From positions 7,478,026 to 7,542,025 of the forward strand of contig LR990061.1 in the NCBI GenBank assembly GCA_905147135.1: a DNA stretch of 64,000 nt. Reading direction: 5' to 3'. Under the pieces are notes generated by a model. It made no database searches, was not told the DNA's origin, and was given only the letters and a program-made list of their open reading frames with translations. Source of the stretch: Blastobasis lacticolella. Taxonomy: Eukaryota > Arthropoda > Insecta > Lepidoptera > Blastobasidae. Made by a program: the position numbers and the translations under genes. Position 1 is the stretch's first letter. Each line of letters begins with the position of its first letter. Positions 55,970 to 64,000 of this stretch are shown in pieces.

Positions 55970-56162
55970 GCTAGAACTAGAAGAAAGAGATCCCGCGGAA
56001 GTCCCAAGAAGCGATGGATTGATATCGCCGAGTCGGACGCGAGAGCAAACGGCTTACGACGTGAGGATGCCGAAGATCGGGCAAAGTGGAGAAAGAAAAG
56101 CAGGAAAGCGGATCCTGGTTGTAGCCGGGATTGACCGTTCGGATGATGATGATGATGATGTA
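55968..56162 (+). pseudogene. LINE-4 (RTE-like) C-terminus and tail
   Basis: RGSPKKRWIDIAESDARANG, LRREDAEDRAKWRKKSRKAD, then a UTR TAGCCGGGATTGACCGTTCG and GATGATGATGATGATG. It fuses directly to the Gypsy scrap. The best-preserved LINE-4 end in the window. Confidence 0.78.
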
Positions 56163-57362
56163 CTTTTTTAGCTCTGTTTAAATGTTATTCGAGCTTCTTT
56201 CGCACCAAGCCTTCTTTTCGTGATTGCAGCTGCTGAAATTCTGGCAAATTAGCGATGACGTGATAGGTAAGTCCATGCGTGATAGTTAGAAGTAGACAAG
56301 GTGTTTCCTGACACAGGCTATGCTTAAAAAGAGTAACCATAGATTTAAGGAACTTTTTGTAAACGAAATAACGAATTTTATTTTATTTATTTATTATGTG
56401 ACAAAGTGTGTAAAGAACCTCAAGTTTCTATAGTATTTTGTCTTTTTCCGTGAAGGTTTCAAGACCGAATCGAGTCAAGGCCGCGCACCCCACTAGCTAA
56501 GATATGCCACTTGAATGGCACCTTCTGTTTAACTTTATGATGGGCACGCAATAAAGCCTTTGCCATTAGCACTAAAAGCCTCGTAAATTACACGCTTTAT
56601 CTTTCTTGCTTTAGTGTCTGCAAAGGAAACCACCTGCTGAAGTGTTTTTGTATGAAACTGCGTGTGGACTTGGTTTCCTCCAATTACGTAGGTAGACTTT
56701 GTGCCAGAGGCAGTTTGTTTTGTGTAATCTTTGGGGTAATTGTAAAGGGCCTCTTCTTATACAGTTCTAGAACTAAATACAGATATTTTACTTAATTATA
56801 TTAGGCCCTTATCATATTGGCGTTCTGTATTTCGAAAATGACGAAAACTGTAATTTTGGTACAAGCAAATTTTTCGAATTCTTTAAAATGGCAACTCCGA
56901 TTAGAACGAAACAATATTGGTATTATCAGACAACATTAAGCTAACTGGTACATATCATATTATTGTGATAACTAGTCTCTTCATAAAATTATACCCGATT
57001 AAAGAGGCAAATTTGACGACTAATGGTATTTTCAAACCCATATAAAAACTTTAGAATTACTTTTTATTTAGTTTTAGAGACTTATGGCTATATAAATATA
57101 CTCTATTTTCGATTTAAAGTATTAATTTTAATATGTTATGTACAATTATTTGTTTGTACCACATTAATATTATTTAATTTATATCTGTCTTGTTACGTAA
57201 ATTGATCAAATGAGAGTTCCAATTAAAAATATATATACCTAAGCAAATATATACTTGAGAAGAAAAAACCCAATTTCATAGGTTAGATTTCAAGGACCAA
57301 ATAGTTACAGAAAAACTATATTATCATTTCGATGCATTGTACTATTATAAGTCGACAACTTA
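56163..57362. other. No gene seen
   Basis: Unique AT-rich DNA; a 60-codon plus frame at 57023-57205 is hydrophobic by base composition only. Confidence 0.4.
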
Positions 57363-58355
57363 ACTGGTATATCGCCTGCGGTAGGTGAGGTAGGTGGGAG
57401 GGTGATTTTTCGTTGATGAACTCGGGGCTGCGGGGCGCGAGGCAGTGAGCATATTCTTACGCGAAACGTCAGTTGATGACGTTCCTCGGAAAAGGATGCA
57501 CACGAGATTATGCCCGAACTTGTCTCAAGATTAAGTATAATATCCCGAGACGAAAAACCTAACCTTTGCCAATGGCTTTAAAAAAAAACTCGATTTTTAA
57601 TTCGGTGCAAAACAGTAAGTTTTTTTTTCATATTTATTTTATGGCTCACTGTGAGCCTTTTAAGAAAACTTACTGTCACCCAAAGGGCGATGGAAAGAGC
57701 TATACTTGGAGTGTCATTGCGCGATCGAATCAGGAATGAGAAGATCCGCAAGCGAACTATTGCGAAAGATTGCCAAGTGAGCAGGGCACATAGCTCGCAG
57801 AACAGATGGCCCATGGGGCAGGAAAGTTCTTGAGTGGCGATCATGTACCAGAAGACGCAGCGTGAGTAGGCCTCCCACTAGGTGTGCCGACGATCTGGTA
57901 AAGATCGCAGGTGTAGCTAAATGTGGAAGACGCAATACCCTTTGTGGAGATCTCTGGGGGATGCCTATGTCCAGCAGTAGGCATCTTACGGCTTATATGA
58001 TGATGATGATTTAATATCTACAAATGAACATCTAAGATTAGTTTCGAGACGAGAAGATGGGAGCGCCTCACTTCATCTCCACTGCGCACACTTTGGAAAC
58101 CCCTGTGCTCCTATTAATTTTTTTAGCAAATATTTTCAAACCTCCACCTCGGGATTTATCGTCGGTAAATTGACCTCGTGTGCGTTATTCCGAGAGTCCG
58201 TAGCAAAACAACCAACCGCGCTGTGCGGAGTCCGCGACGCGGGCGCACTGAGAAACGTCCCTTGTGATCCCTGCCCCGCGCCTCCGCGCTCAGCCCCGAA
58301 ACGTCACAGGACGACACCCATTCTGCCCCCCTCATACCGCAGGCGATACACCAGT
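57363..58355. mobile_element. TA-flanked TIR element hosting a LINE
   Basis: 21-bp TIRs with one mismatch begin ACTGGTATATCGCCTG (57363-57383) and mirror at 58335-58355. TA dinucleotides (57361-57362 and 58356-58357) fit a Tc1/mariner-type duplication. The parts outside the LINE are GC-rich for this window. The LINE at 57645-58012 lies inside. No transposase frame is seen. Confidence 0.65.
57645..58012 (+). pseudogene. LINE-2 (RTE-like) C-terminus, longest copy
   Basis: LTVTQRAMERAILGVSLRDR, IRNEKIRKRT, then in other frames a GRWGRKVLEWRSCTRRRSV-like region and LWRSLGDAYVQQ, ending in GATGATGATGATT. This is the RTE ORF2 end downstream of the RT domain. At least one frameshift or deletion near 57775 replaces the usual WAGHIAR region. 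It defines the LINE-2 family for the shorter copies. Confidence 0.78.
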
Positions 58356-58427
58356 TACACCAAATGACCATTTAAGCAAATTACCGTATTTTAAATACGA
58401 AATATATCAGACACGTAATAGAGCAGG

Positions 58428-58645
58428 GTCTCTATTTTTGAACCACTTGCTTCGATTCAAACGGTTTTCAATTTTCATTTTTAGCATGAAAATTTCGATA
58501 TTTTGATGCATGATGCTGATTTTGCCTTTTTTTAAATGGTACTCTTTCGAAGTTGCCAATGTGATTAAAAATATTGAATTATTCATGCCGAAAATCAAAA
58601 TTAAAAACCGTTCGAATCGAAGCGAGCGATTCAAAAATACAGCCC
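58428..58645. mobile_element. TIR MITE, about 218 bp
   Basis: The ends GGGTCTCTATTTTTGAA and mirror GGGGCTGTATTTTTGAA, then CTTCGATTC and ACGGTTTT, give arms of about 80 bp with mismatches. Minus ORF 58407-58664 is a by-product of the arms. Confidence 0.65.
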
Positions 58646-58762
58646 CAGATACGCAAAAAGCCAAAATTTAATTCACAATCGAGCAGAGATGCAAAATGAT
58701 ATTCAATCAAAATGACATAATAGGTATGCATTCTGCTATAGAATAATAAGGTATCCTAAAAA

Positions 58763-59178
58763 TCCTACTAATATTATAAATGGAAAAGTGTGTAAGGGTT
58801 TGTTTAAATGTTTGTTCCTCCTTCTCGCAAAAACTATTAAACGTATTTTGAGTTTAGCAGTAATAAGCGTATAGCCCAGTGTAGCACATAACCTATAATT
58901 TATCACGAAATGCAATTTAGCTCCTGCGGGTACGGTTCTGAACGTTACCGAATTTTACGCGGACAAAGTTGCGGGTAAAATCTAATATTATAACGAAAGG
59001 GATGGATGGGTGTTTGTTACTCGTTCACGCAAAAACTACTAAATGGATTTTGATGTAGCTTGTAGCCCTGAATAATACATAGGCTATAATTTATTCCAAA
59101 CTTCAATATTGTTCCTGCGAGGTTACCTTAACGTAATAACCGAATCTTTCGCGAACGAAGTCGTGGGCAAAAGCTAGT
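58763..59178 (+). mobile_element. Two tandem Lep1-like Helitrons
   Basis: Copy 1 starts TCCTACTAATATTATAAATG (58763) and ends GCGGGTAAAATCTAAT. Copy 2 starts in that same TCTAATATTATAACG (58981) and ends GTCGTGGGCAAAAGCTAGT (59178). Both have the interior AAAAACTA.TAAA.G.ATTTTGA and GAACGTTACCG / TAACGTAATAACCG blocks. Head-to-tail junctions are common in Helitrons. Confidence 0.78.
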
Positions 59179-59324
59179 AATAATAATAGAAAGTTGATAA
59201 TTATGTATTGATAAGTATTTAACTTACCTATCTAATTACATTTACATTTAGCGTACACTCAGATCATCAGATAAATTATAGGTATACTAAAAAACTTGTA
59301 GATTATAGCTACAAGTTTGTTAAT

Positions 59325-59430
59325 ATACAATACAATACAATACAAAACTCTTTATTGCACACCAGAGAACACAAGTACAAATACAAAAAATATGGTAGCG
59401 CCATGGTGGTATGGTATGGTATGGTATACC
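59325..59430 (-). mobile_element. LINE tail and pentanucleotide repeats
   Basis: AATACAATACAATACAA followed by AACTCTTTATTGCACACCAG is a minus LINE 3' end. ATGGTATGGTATGGTATGG (59407-59425) follows. Confidence 0.6.
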
Positions 59431-59821
59431 TACATTTTATCTGATAATTTCTATCCATGCGTTTCCTTTGCACGTTTTGGATTCAATTTTGTGTGATGAT
59501 TTATCACAGCCAGTACACGAGTCAGACGAAAACGAATAAAATTTTTAAATTGTCTCAAATTTAATTTAAATTAAGTAGACATAAATCTAAATCGAAAACG
59601 AATGGTAATTGCAGAGGCATGTAATGGGGTGTCCGAGTGCGGAGCGAGACCAATCTATTTCAAAAATGCGGAGTCCAAGTCGAGACTAATGTATTGTACG
59701 TGAGAGTGTAATAACATGTAACTTGCTACGTTTTGGAATATCACGTTGTATGAAAGCATATAGTTTGCACTTTATTTTAAACTACTTTATACGAATATCA
59801 TAGAATAGACGGGTTGTTTTA
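59431..59821. other. No gene seen
   Basis: Unique sequence. Confidence 0.35.
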
Positions 59822-60080
59822 AAGGAGCGTCGGTGGCCTAGTGGCGAGAGGTACCGGGTTCGAATCCCACTGCGGACTTGTACCAATGACTCTTTTCTGA
59901 GTTATGAACATTACTTGTAAACTAACCTATGCTCTTACGGTGAGGGAAAACATCTTAATGAAACTTGCACATTCAGGCAAGTGAATGTGTACGATGAGAC
60001 AATCTGGTCAAGTTCCACTGGTAGCAGGGTCACAGAGGTCAGATGGCAGTTGCTCCACTGTTACCTGATCTGCCAAATTA
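59822..60080 (+). mobile_element. SINE-A, 3' truncated and fused
   Basis: GCGTCGGTGGCCTAGTGG (A-box region), GGTTCGAATCC (B-box), then body to ACCTGATCTGCCAAAT. It then switches to another 3' end: GTAATAAATGTC followed by a TTTCTTTCTTT tail (to 60126). The usual LINE-3-like tail is replaced. Confidence 0.9.
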
Positions 60081-60126
60081 TTGTGTCGTGGTGTGCTATG
60101 TGTAATAAATGTCTTTTCTTTCTTTA

Positions 60127-60499
60127 TGTTAATTACGTAGCGCAGAGCAAAGCGCCGAATGTAGAGTGCATAATAAATGAATGCTTCGCTTGATGTTAAC
60201 GAAGCAGGAAGCTCCGTTAATAGGAAAGATTCACGTATTTTTTCAAAACCGTTGTATTTTTCCATTTTTCATTGGAGACTTTGAACGCGAGTTGTGAATG
60301 AATATTTCATGTACATTTCCGATAAAACAGAAAAAGCTAAAAGCTTTGAATGAAACCGGAAAATTTCAGGTGTTTAAACGTATATTAGTATGTAAGTGGA
60401 TCACAGTTGGATGAATGTACCTGTCTAAACATGTAGGATTGAGAAGGTACTGTCACAAATTTCTAGTTGTGTCGTGGCATATTTACTAGATCCTATGTC
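60127..60499. other. No gene seen
   Basis: Unique; small frames only. Confidence 0.35.
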
Positions 60500-60645
60500 A
60501 TCATCATCATCATCATCATCTCGGCGTTAAATCCCGGTTGCGCCCCCGCGCTACACGCGGGTGCCCGGGGTCCGCCTGTCTGCTACATCTAGTCCACTTT
60601 GCTCGGTCTTCGGCATCCTTCATAGTGAGTCCGTTGGCACGCATG
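60500..60645 (-). mobile_element. LINE-3 (RTE-type) 3' end
   Basis: Minus strand: RANGLTMKDAEDRAKWTR-like codons, then GGCGGACCCCGGGCACCCGC, GCGCAACCGGGATTTAACGC, CGAGATGATGATG. It abuts a worn repeat (60660-60790, TGTGCGGCGACTACCATCCG). Confidence 0.75.
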
Positions 60646-61279
60646 TGTGCTTGCCTTTCTATTTTTTTTTATTGGTGTTTGGCTTTTTATGTGCGGCGAC
60701 TACCATCCGACCCACACAACCCGTTAAGGAAAAGCCGGTTCGCCAGAGCCTCGTCCGTCTGTCAGCAGGGGGACCGCGGGCAGGTGAGGTTGGCTTGGGC
60801 CCATAAAATGGTGTTAGATCCTATGTGTCATAATTTAATTTACCCACAATAACAATCTCACATAACGAGTTCCATCAAATATCTCAATATATAACTAAAG
60901 TTGCAAATTAAAAAAAAAATACTTTCCCCAAATAGTGGTCAGTTTTGCCCAGTATCAAGCTAGATATAGTTTTTGTTCGTGGTAATGAAATAGTCGCGAA
61001 TTTATTGTAACGAGGTTCGTCGCGTCCTTGCAATAGCTTACGAAACACAAAATATTTTGTGTTTTCTCATTTTTTAATTACGTTATTGTTAACTTATTCT
61101 ATTAAGATAAAATGACAATACTTAATTGAGGAATATACATTTGTTAACGTCCCAAGATACAAAATTAGATTCGACGAACTATCTTTGACATCACAAACAA
61201 ACAAAAAATCTATAAATAAAACAAAATATATATATGTTCAGTTGGTCAATATCATGCCGGTCTACAACGCAGAGGTTCC
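60646..61279. other. No gene seen
   Basis: 60660-60790 is GC-rich and element-like (AGCAGGGGGACCGCGGGCAG) with no partner here. The remainder is AT-rich. Confidence 0.35.
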
Positions 61280-61475
61280 GAGGTCAAAATTTTTAATGAT
61301 GAATTTCAATTTCTGTTACGGGTCTGGGTTTTATATGTATAATTAGTATATATTTAAAAGTATATATGTAGTTTATCAGTTGTCTAGCACCCATAACACA
61401 AGCTTTGCTTACTTTGGGGCTAGATGGCTCTGTGTGAGTGGTTCAAGCATTATTTATTTATTTATTTATTCTTAG
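61280..61475 (+). mobile_element. SINE-B, 5' truncated
   Basis: CAATTTCTGTTACGGGTCTG, ACCCATAACACAAGCTTTGC, TTACTTTGGGGCTAGATGGC, then TTATTTATTTATTTATT. The tRNA head is lost. Confidence 0.9.
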
Positions 61476-61613
61476 AGATCGATTAAAAGTTACATAAATA
61501 TGGACCGTGGGGTAAAAAATTTCGCCTTTTTCGGGATGATCGCGTTGGGTACACGCAAATAATCCGTATCTTATGGCGCTAAAGTCTTACTCTTTAGTTT
61601 TTTTAAGGCGTAA

Positions 61614-61950
61614 GCGAGCGGCCACACAGAAAAGACGCAGACACGTCGCGGACAGGGCACAGACGGGACGCGGACGCGACTTAAAACCTACAGAAAATAC
61701 AGGGCACGGACGCGGCGCTGTCGTGGACCAGTAAAGAGCGTAGGCAAGACAAGGACAGCAAGCGCTGCGGGCGAGGCCCGGCTCCCGCTCTCGCCAGCGG
61801 CCCGCCCGTGCCCCGTCCGCTCTGTATGTTTTAAGTCGTGTCTGCGACGCGTCCGCGCTTTGTCTTTGCTATATGTTTTGCGTCGCGACGTTTCTACATA
61901 TACATTTTATATGAAAGTAAATTGAACAGGCGCCGCGTGTGGCCGCTCGC
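61614..61950. mobile_element. GC-rich TAA-flanked foldback MITE, 337 bp
   Basis: Perfect 14-bp ends GCGAGCGGCCACAC (61614-61627) and mirror (61937-61950), flanked by TAA (61611-61613, 61951-61953). Inner arms share GCGGACGCGACTTAAAAC and ACAGGGCACGGACGCGG-like blocks with the mirror ACTTAAAACATACAGAGCGG. A 3-bp TAA site suggests PIF/Harbinger. It is rich in CG dinucleotides. Confidence 0.75.
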
Positions 61951-62092
61951 TAAGCAGCTGGTGCACATGTTGATAGAGTAGACTTAATCATAGCCAATAT
62001 GTATGTGTTCCAATGCGGCGATTTTCATGTGGAATTTTATCATCTTGAAACAACATTATTGCTGCTAAGTAATAAATATATGTATGTATATA

Positions 62093-62280
62093 TCCCGCGC
62101 ACGGGAAGGAGAGGCCGGCCCAAGAAGCGATGGATTGACGTGGTCAGGAATGACATGCGTGCCAATAAACTCACCACTAAGGATGCCGAAGATCGAGGGA
62201 GGTGGGCCAAGAGTAGCAGGAAGGCGGACCCTGGGCCCTCGCGCGCATAACCGGGACATAACGCCAAGATGATAAATAAT
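62093..62280 (+). pseudogene. LINE-3 (RTE-type) C-terminus and 3' end, best copy
   Basis: Open frame: RRGRPKKRWIDVVRNDMRAN, then KLTTKDAEDRGRWAKSSRKA and DPGPSRA to a stop at 62248. The UTR is CCGGGACATAACGCCAAGAT and GATAAATAATAAATAAT. RTE ORF2 proteins end with this GRP.KRW.DVV..DM and DAEDR.RW pattern. The 5' truncation is at the GGGAAGGAGAGG boundary. Its last 60 bp are shared with SINE-A. Confidence 0.82.
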
Positions 62281-62295
62281 AAATAATAAATAAAT

Positions 62296-62556
62296 AATCG
62301 TGGACAAATTCACACAGCACCATCAGTAAAGCGCCCCAAAGTAAGCAAAGCTTGTGTAATGGGTGCTAGATAACTGATAAACTACTTATATATTTTCTTT
62401 TTTTTTAAATACATACTTAATATATATATAGAACACCCAGACCCGTAACAGAAATTAAAATTCATCATTTCAATTTCTGCCCGGCCGGGATTCGAACCCG
62501 GGACCTCTTGCGTGGCAGACCGGCATGTTGACCACTGAACCACACAGGTCGTCATG
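62296..62556 (-). mobile_element. SINE-B, minus, reference copy
   Basis: AAATTCACACAGCACCATCA, GAACACCCAGACCCGTAACA, GGCCGGGATTCGAACCCGGG, TGACCACTGAACCACACAGG and TCGTC. The B-box is intact on the minus strand. A 10-bp insert splits the CATC..GCGCC block. It sits directly on the LINE-3 A/T-rich tail. Confidence 0.95.
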
Positions 62557-62854
62557 ATGAAGATGATCTTATGGCGCTAAAAATAAACTGGCACAAACAC
62601 ATAGTAACAAATTGTGCCAGTGACGTTCTATAGCTATTGTGTTTCAGTCTCAACCTCAGCTGAGCACGATTTTTTTACGTCGGTTTTTCAATTGTGTTTT
62701 CACAAAATACCTCTGAATTAAAATTTGTGGCCCATTTTATTAATCGAACTGCAATATAAATTGTGATTTATTTTATTTCCCTGCGAGGGAGCTGAATCGG
62801 CTCAGCCAATGGATGCAGACGGCTTTTTAGAAGCCGCTTTTTTTTATCAAACGG
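62557..62854. other. No gene seen
   Basis: AAGCCGCTTTTTTTT precedes rpt-E; nothing else. Confidence 0.35.
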
Positions 62855-63015
62855 TAGAATAATAGGCGAGCGGGCCACCTGATGGAGAACGTCGCCGCTG
62901 AGTATAGACATTAGCAACACCAGGGTATCGCTAATGCGTTGTCCACCAATAAAACCTGCTGCTCTGGCAGTAAAAAAGGCAAACCCTCCACTACCAAAGC
63001 TACGGTTCCCTAATC
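62855..63015 (-). repeat. rpt-E, 3' part, minus
   Basis: T-run, GGCGAGCGGGCCACCTGATG, GACATTAGCAACACCAGGGT, CGCTAATGCGTTGTCCACC, TGCTCTGGCAGTAAAAAAGG, CAAAGCTACGGTTCCC. Confidence 0.75.
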
Positions 63016-64000
63016 ATTCAGATAATAATGAGGTAGGATTATAGGAATAGATTTTAACTATGTGAGGAGCTTACTGGCTTCCTCACTCTACGTTTTTGAT
63101 ACTTTTAGTAATATATTGCTAATTGTACGCTGGGAAACATTCTGTGAAGTATATTCCCTAATTGATCGGGATGTACAGTGGAAAACTTGGACTAAAGTAT
63201 TTTAACGCTCGAAATTAAAACAGGGTAAGTAACCCGCGCTTGCTAGTACCTACTAAAATTGTTCCACGCAAACTCCGTAAAAAATAAACTGTTAAATAAA
63301 TAAATAAATTAGGAAACTGTAGTAATTCAGCGAAAAATTGTAAAGAAGTGGTGCAAATGACGTCATTTATTTAGTAATAGTTCGAAAATTAGTTAGAATT
63401 ACATACAGACAGGTTGATATCAAGTTTTCTCCATAAAACGAATACAGCAATTCAAAATCTTTAACCTCCTGATTTTAAGATCTATACCAATCTCAACCCA
63501 CCGCATCCACACAATACAATAATCGAAATACCGGAGGCAAGTATCTCCCCCAACAGCAGATAGAAACTCTCCAATAGACATCTGGAACACAGAAATCCTC
63601 TTACAGTCCCCTGTTGTCGAACAAGCACAAAGCAAGTGTTGCGGCACTTGCGGCTACTTCAAAGCGAAAACTCGGAAACTTTGGACGCGGAGATTGTAAC
63701 CGATTCCGATGCGCTGGTGCGATTGTGTATCTCTGAAATTATTGTAGATATACCTACTTTTGTCGTCTTCGATACGTTTTCGTTGTCAAGTCAGCGAGTA
63801 CCTAAAGGTTCCAAGGTATTAGCGGTTTTTGGTAGCATAGAACTTTGACGATAACATAACATGATATAACTTTTGTACTATATATTTATATAAGAGGATT
63901 TTTTGTTTCATTAGCAGCAATCATAACATAATAATGAGTTGATTTTTGTAAGTTAGCTAATGAAACGTGTCTCCAACTGGTACGTATCGTAAAGACATAT
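63016..64000. other. No recognised gene; possible Cys-rich ORF
   Basis: Frames on both strands overlap at 63420-63848. The plus sense near 63610-63690 reads SKCCGTCGYFKAKTRKLWTR. No family recognised and no splice structure fixed. The last 150 bp are AT-rich. Confidence 0.3.

Noticed and set aside
58170..58506. GC-rich ORFs suggesting a host exon
   Set aside because: They lie in the right part of a TA-flanked TIR element and show no protein motif.
61614..61950. CpG-rich promoter
   Set aside because: Perfect inverted ends with TAA flanks identify it as a MITE.

Overview
This window looks like repeat-dense, AT-rich nuclear DNA from an insect, most likely a moth or butterfly. That is an inference. 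It rests on several Lep1-like Helitron copies (5' TC, a TACTAATATTATAAA-type head, 3' CTAGT), RTE-type LINE tails ending in ATG trinucleotide runs, CR1/jockey-type LINE tails ending AATAAA plus short tandem units, two tRNA-derived SINE families, and short TTAGG units. No bacterial-style operon, no CRISPR array and no intact multi-exon host gene could be seen. Family labels below (SINE-A, SINE-B, LINE-1 to LINE-5, rpt-C and so on) are mine and were made by comparing copies within the window.

Layout. 0-5 kb: SINE-A, a 391-bp foldback MITE, and the only long reverse transcriptase reading frame in the window, a decayed CR1/jockey-type LINE (about 1515-4447, two frameshifts). 5-14 kb: Helitron and LINE remnants, a palindromic element with SINE-B nested in it, and the best-preserved SINE-A (12959-13310, 18-bp target duplication). 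14-31 kb: many SINE-A copies in minus orientation, RTE-type LINE 3' ends, a second foldback MITE, two further TIR elements, and a SINE-A split by a TTAA-flanked 367-bp insert. 31-36 kb: a LINE remnant with an RLE-like motif, then a 1.1-kb foldback whose arms are about 410 bp each. 36-40 kb: a minisatellite and, on the minus strand, one exon that resembles anaphase-promoting complex subunit 4 (38705-38916). This is the only piece of probable host coding sequence I found. 40-64 kb: more SINEs and LINE 3' ends, a PIF/Harbinger-like MITE, tandem Helitrons, a TA-flanked TIR element hosting a LINE, and a GC-rich TAA-flanked MITE.

How the parts relate. SINE-A and the LINE-3 (RTE-type) 3' ends share their last 55-60 bp, so LINE-3 is the probable source of the machinery that copied SINE-A. 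Many insertions are nested (MITE in LINE, LINE in MITE, SINE in palindrome, TTAA element in SINE), which gives relative insertion ages. The window probably lies in an intron or between genes. Most stretches between listed repeats are old, AT-rich and without recognisable content.
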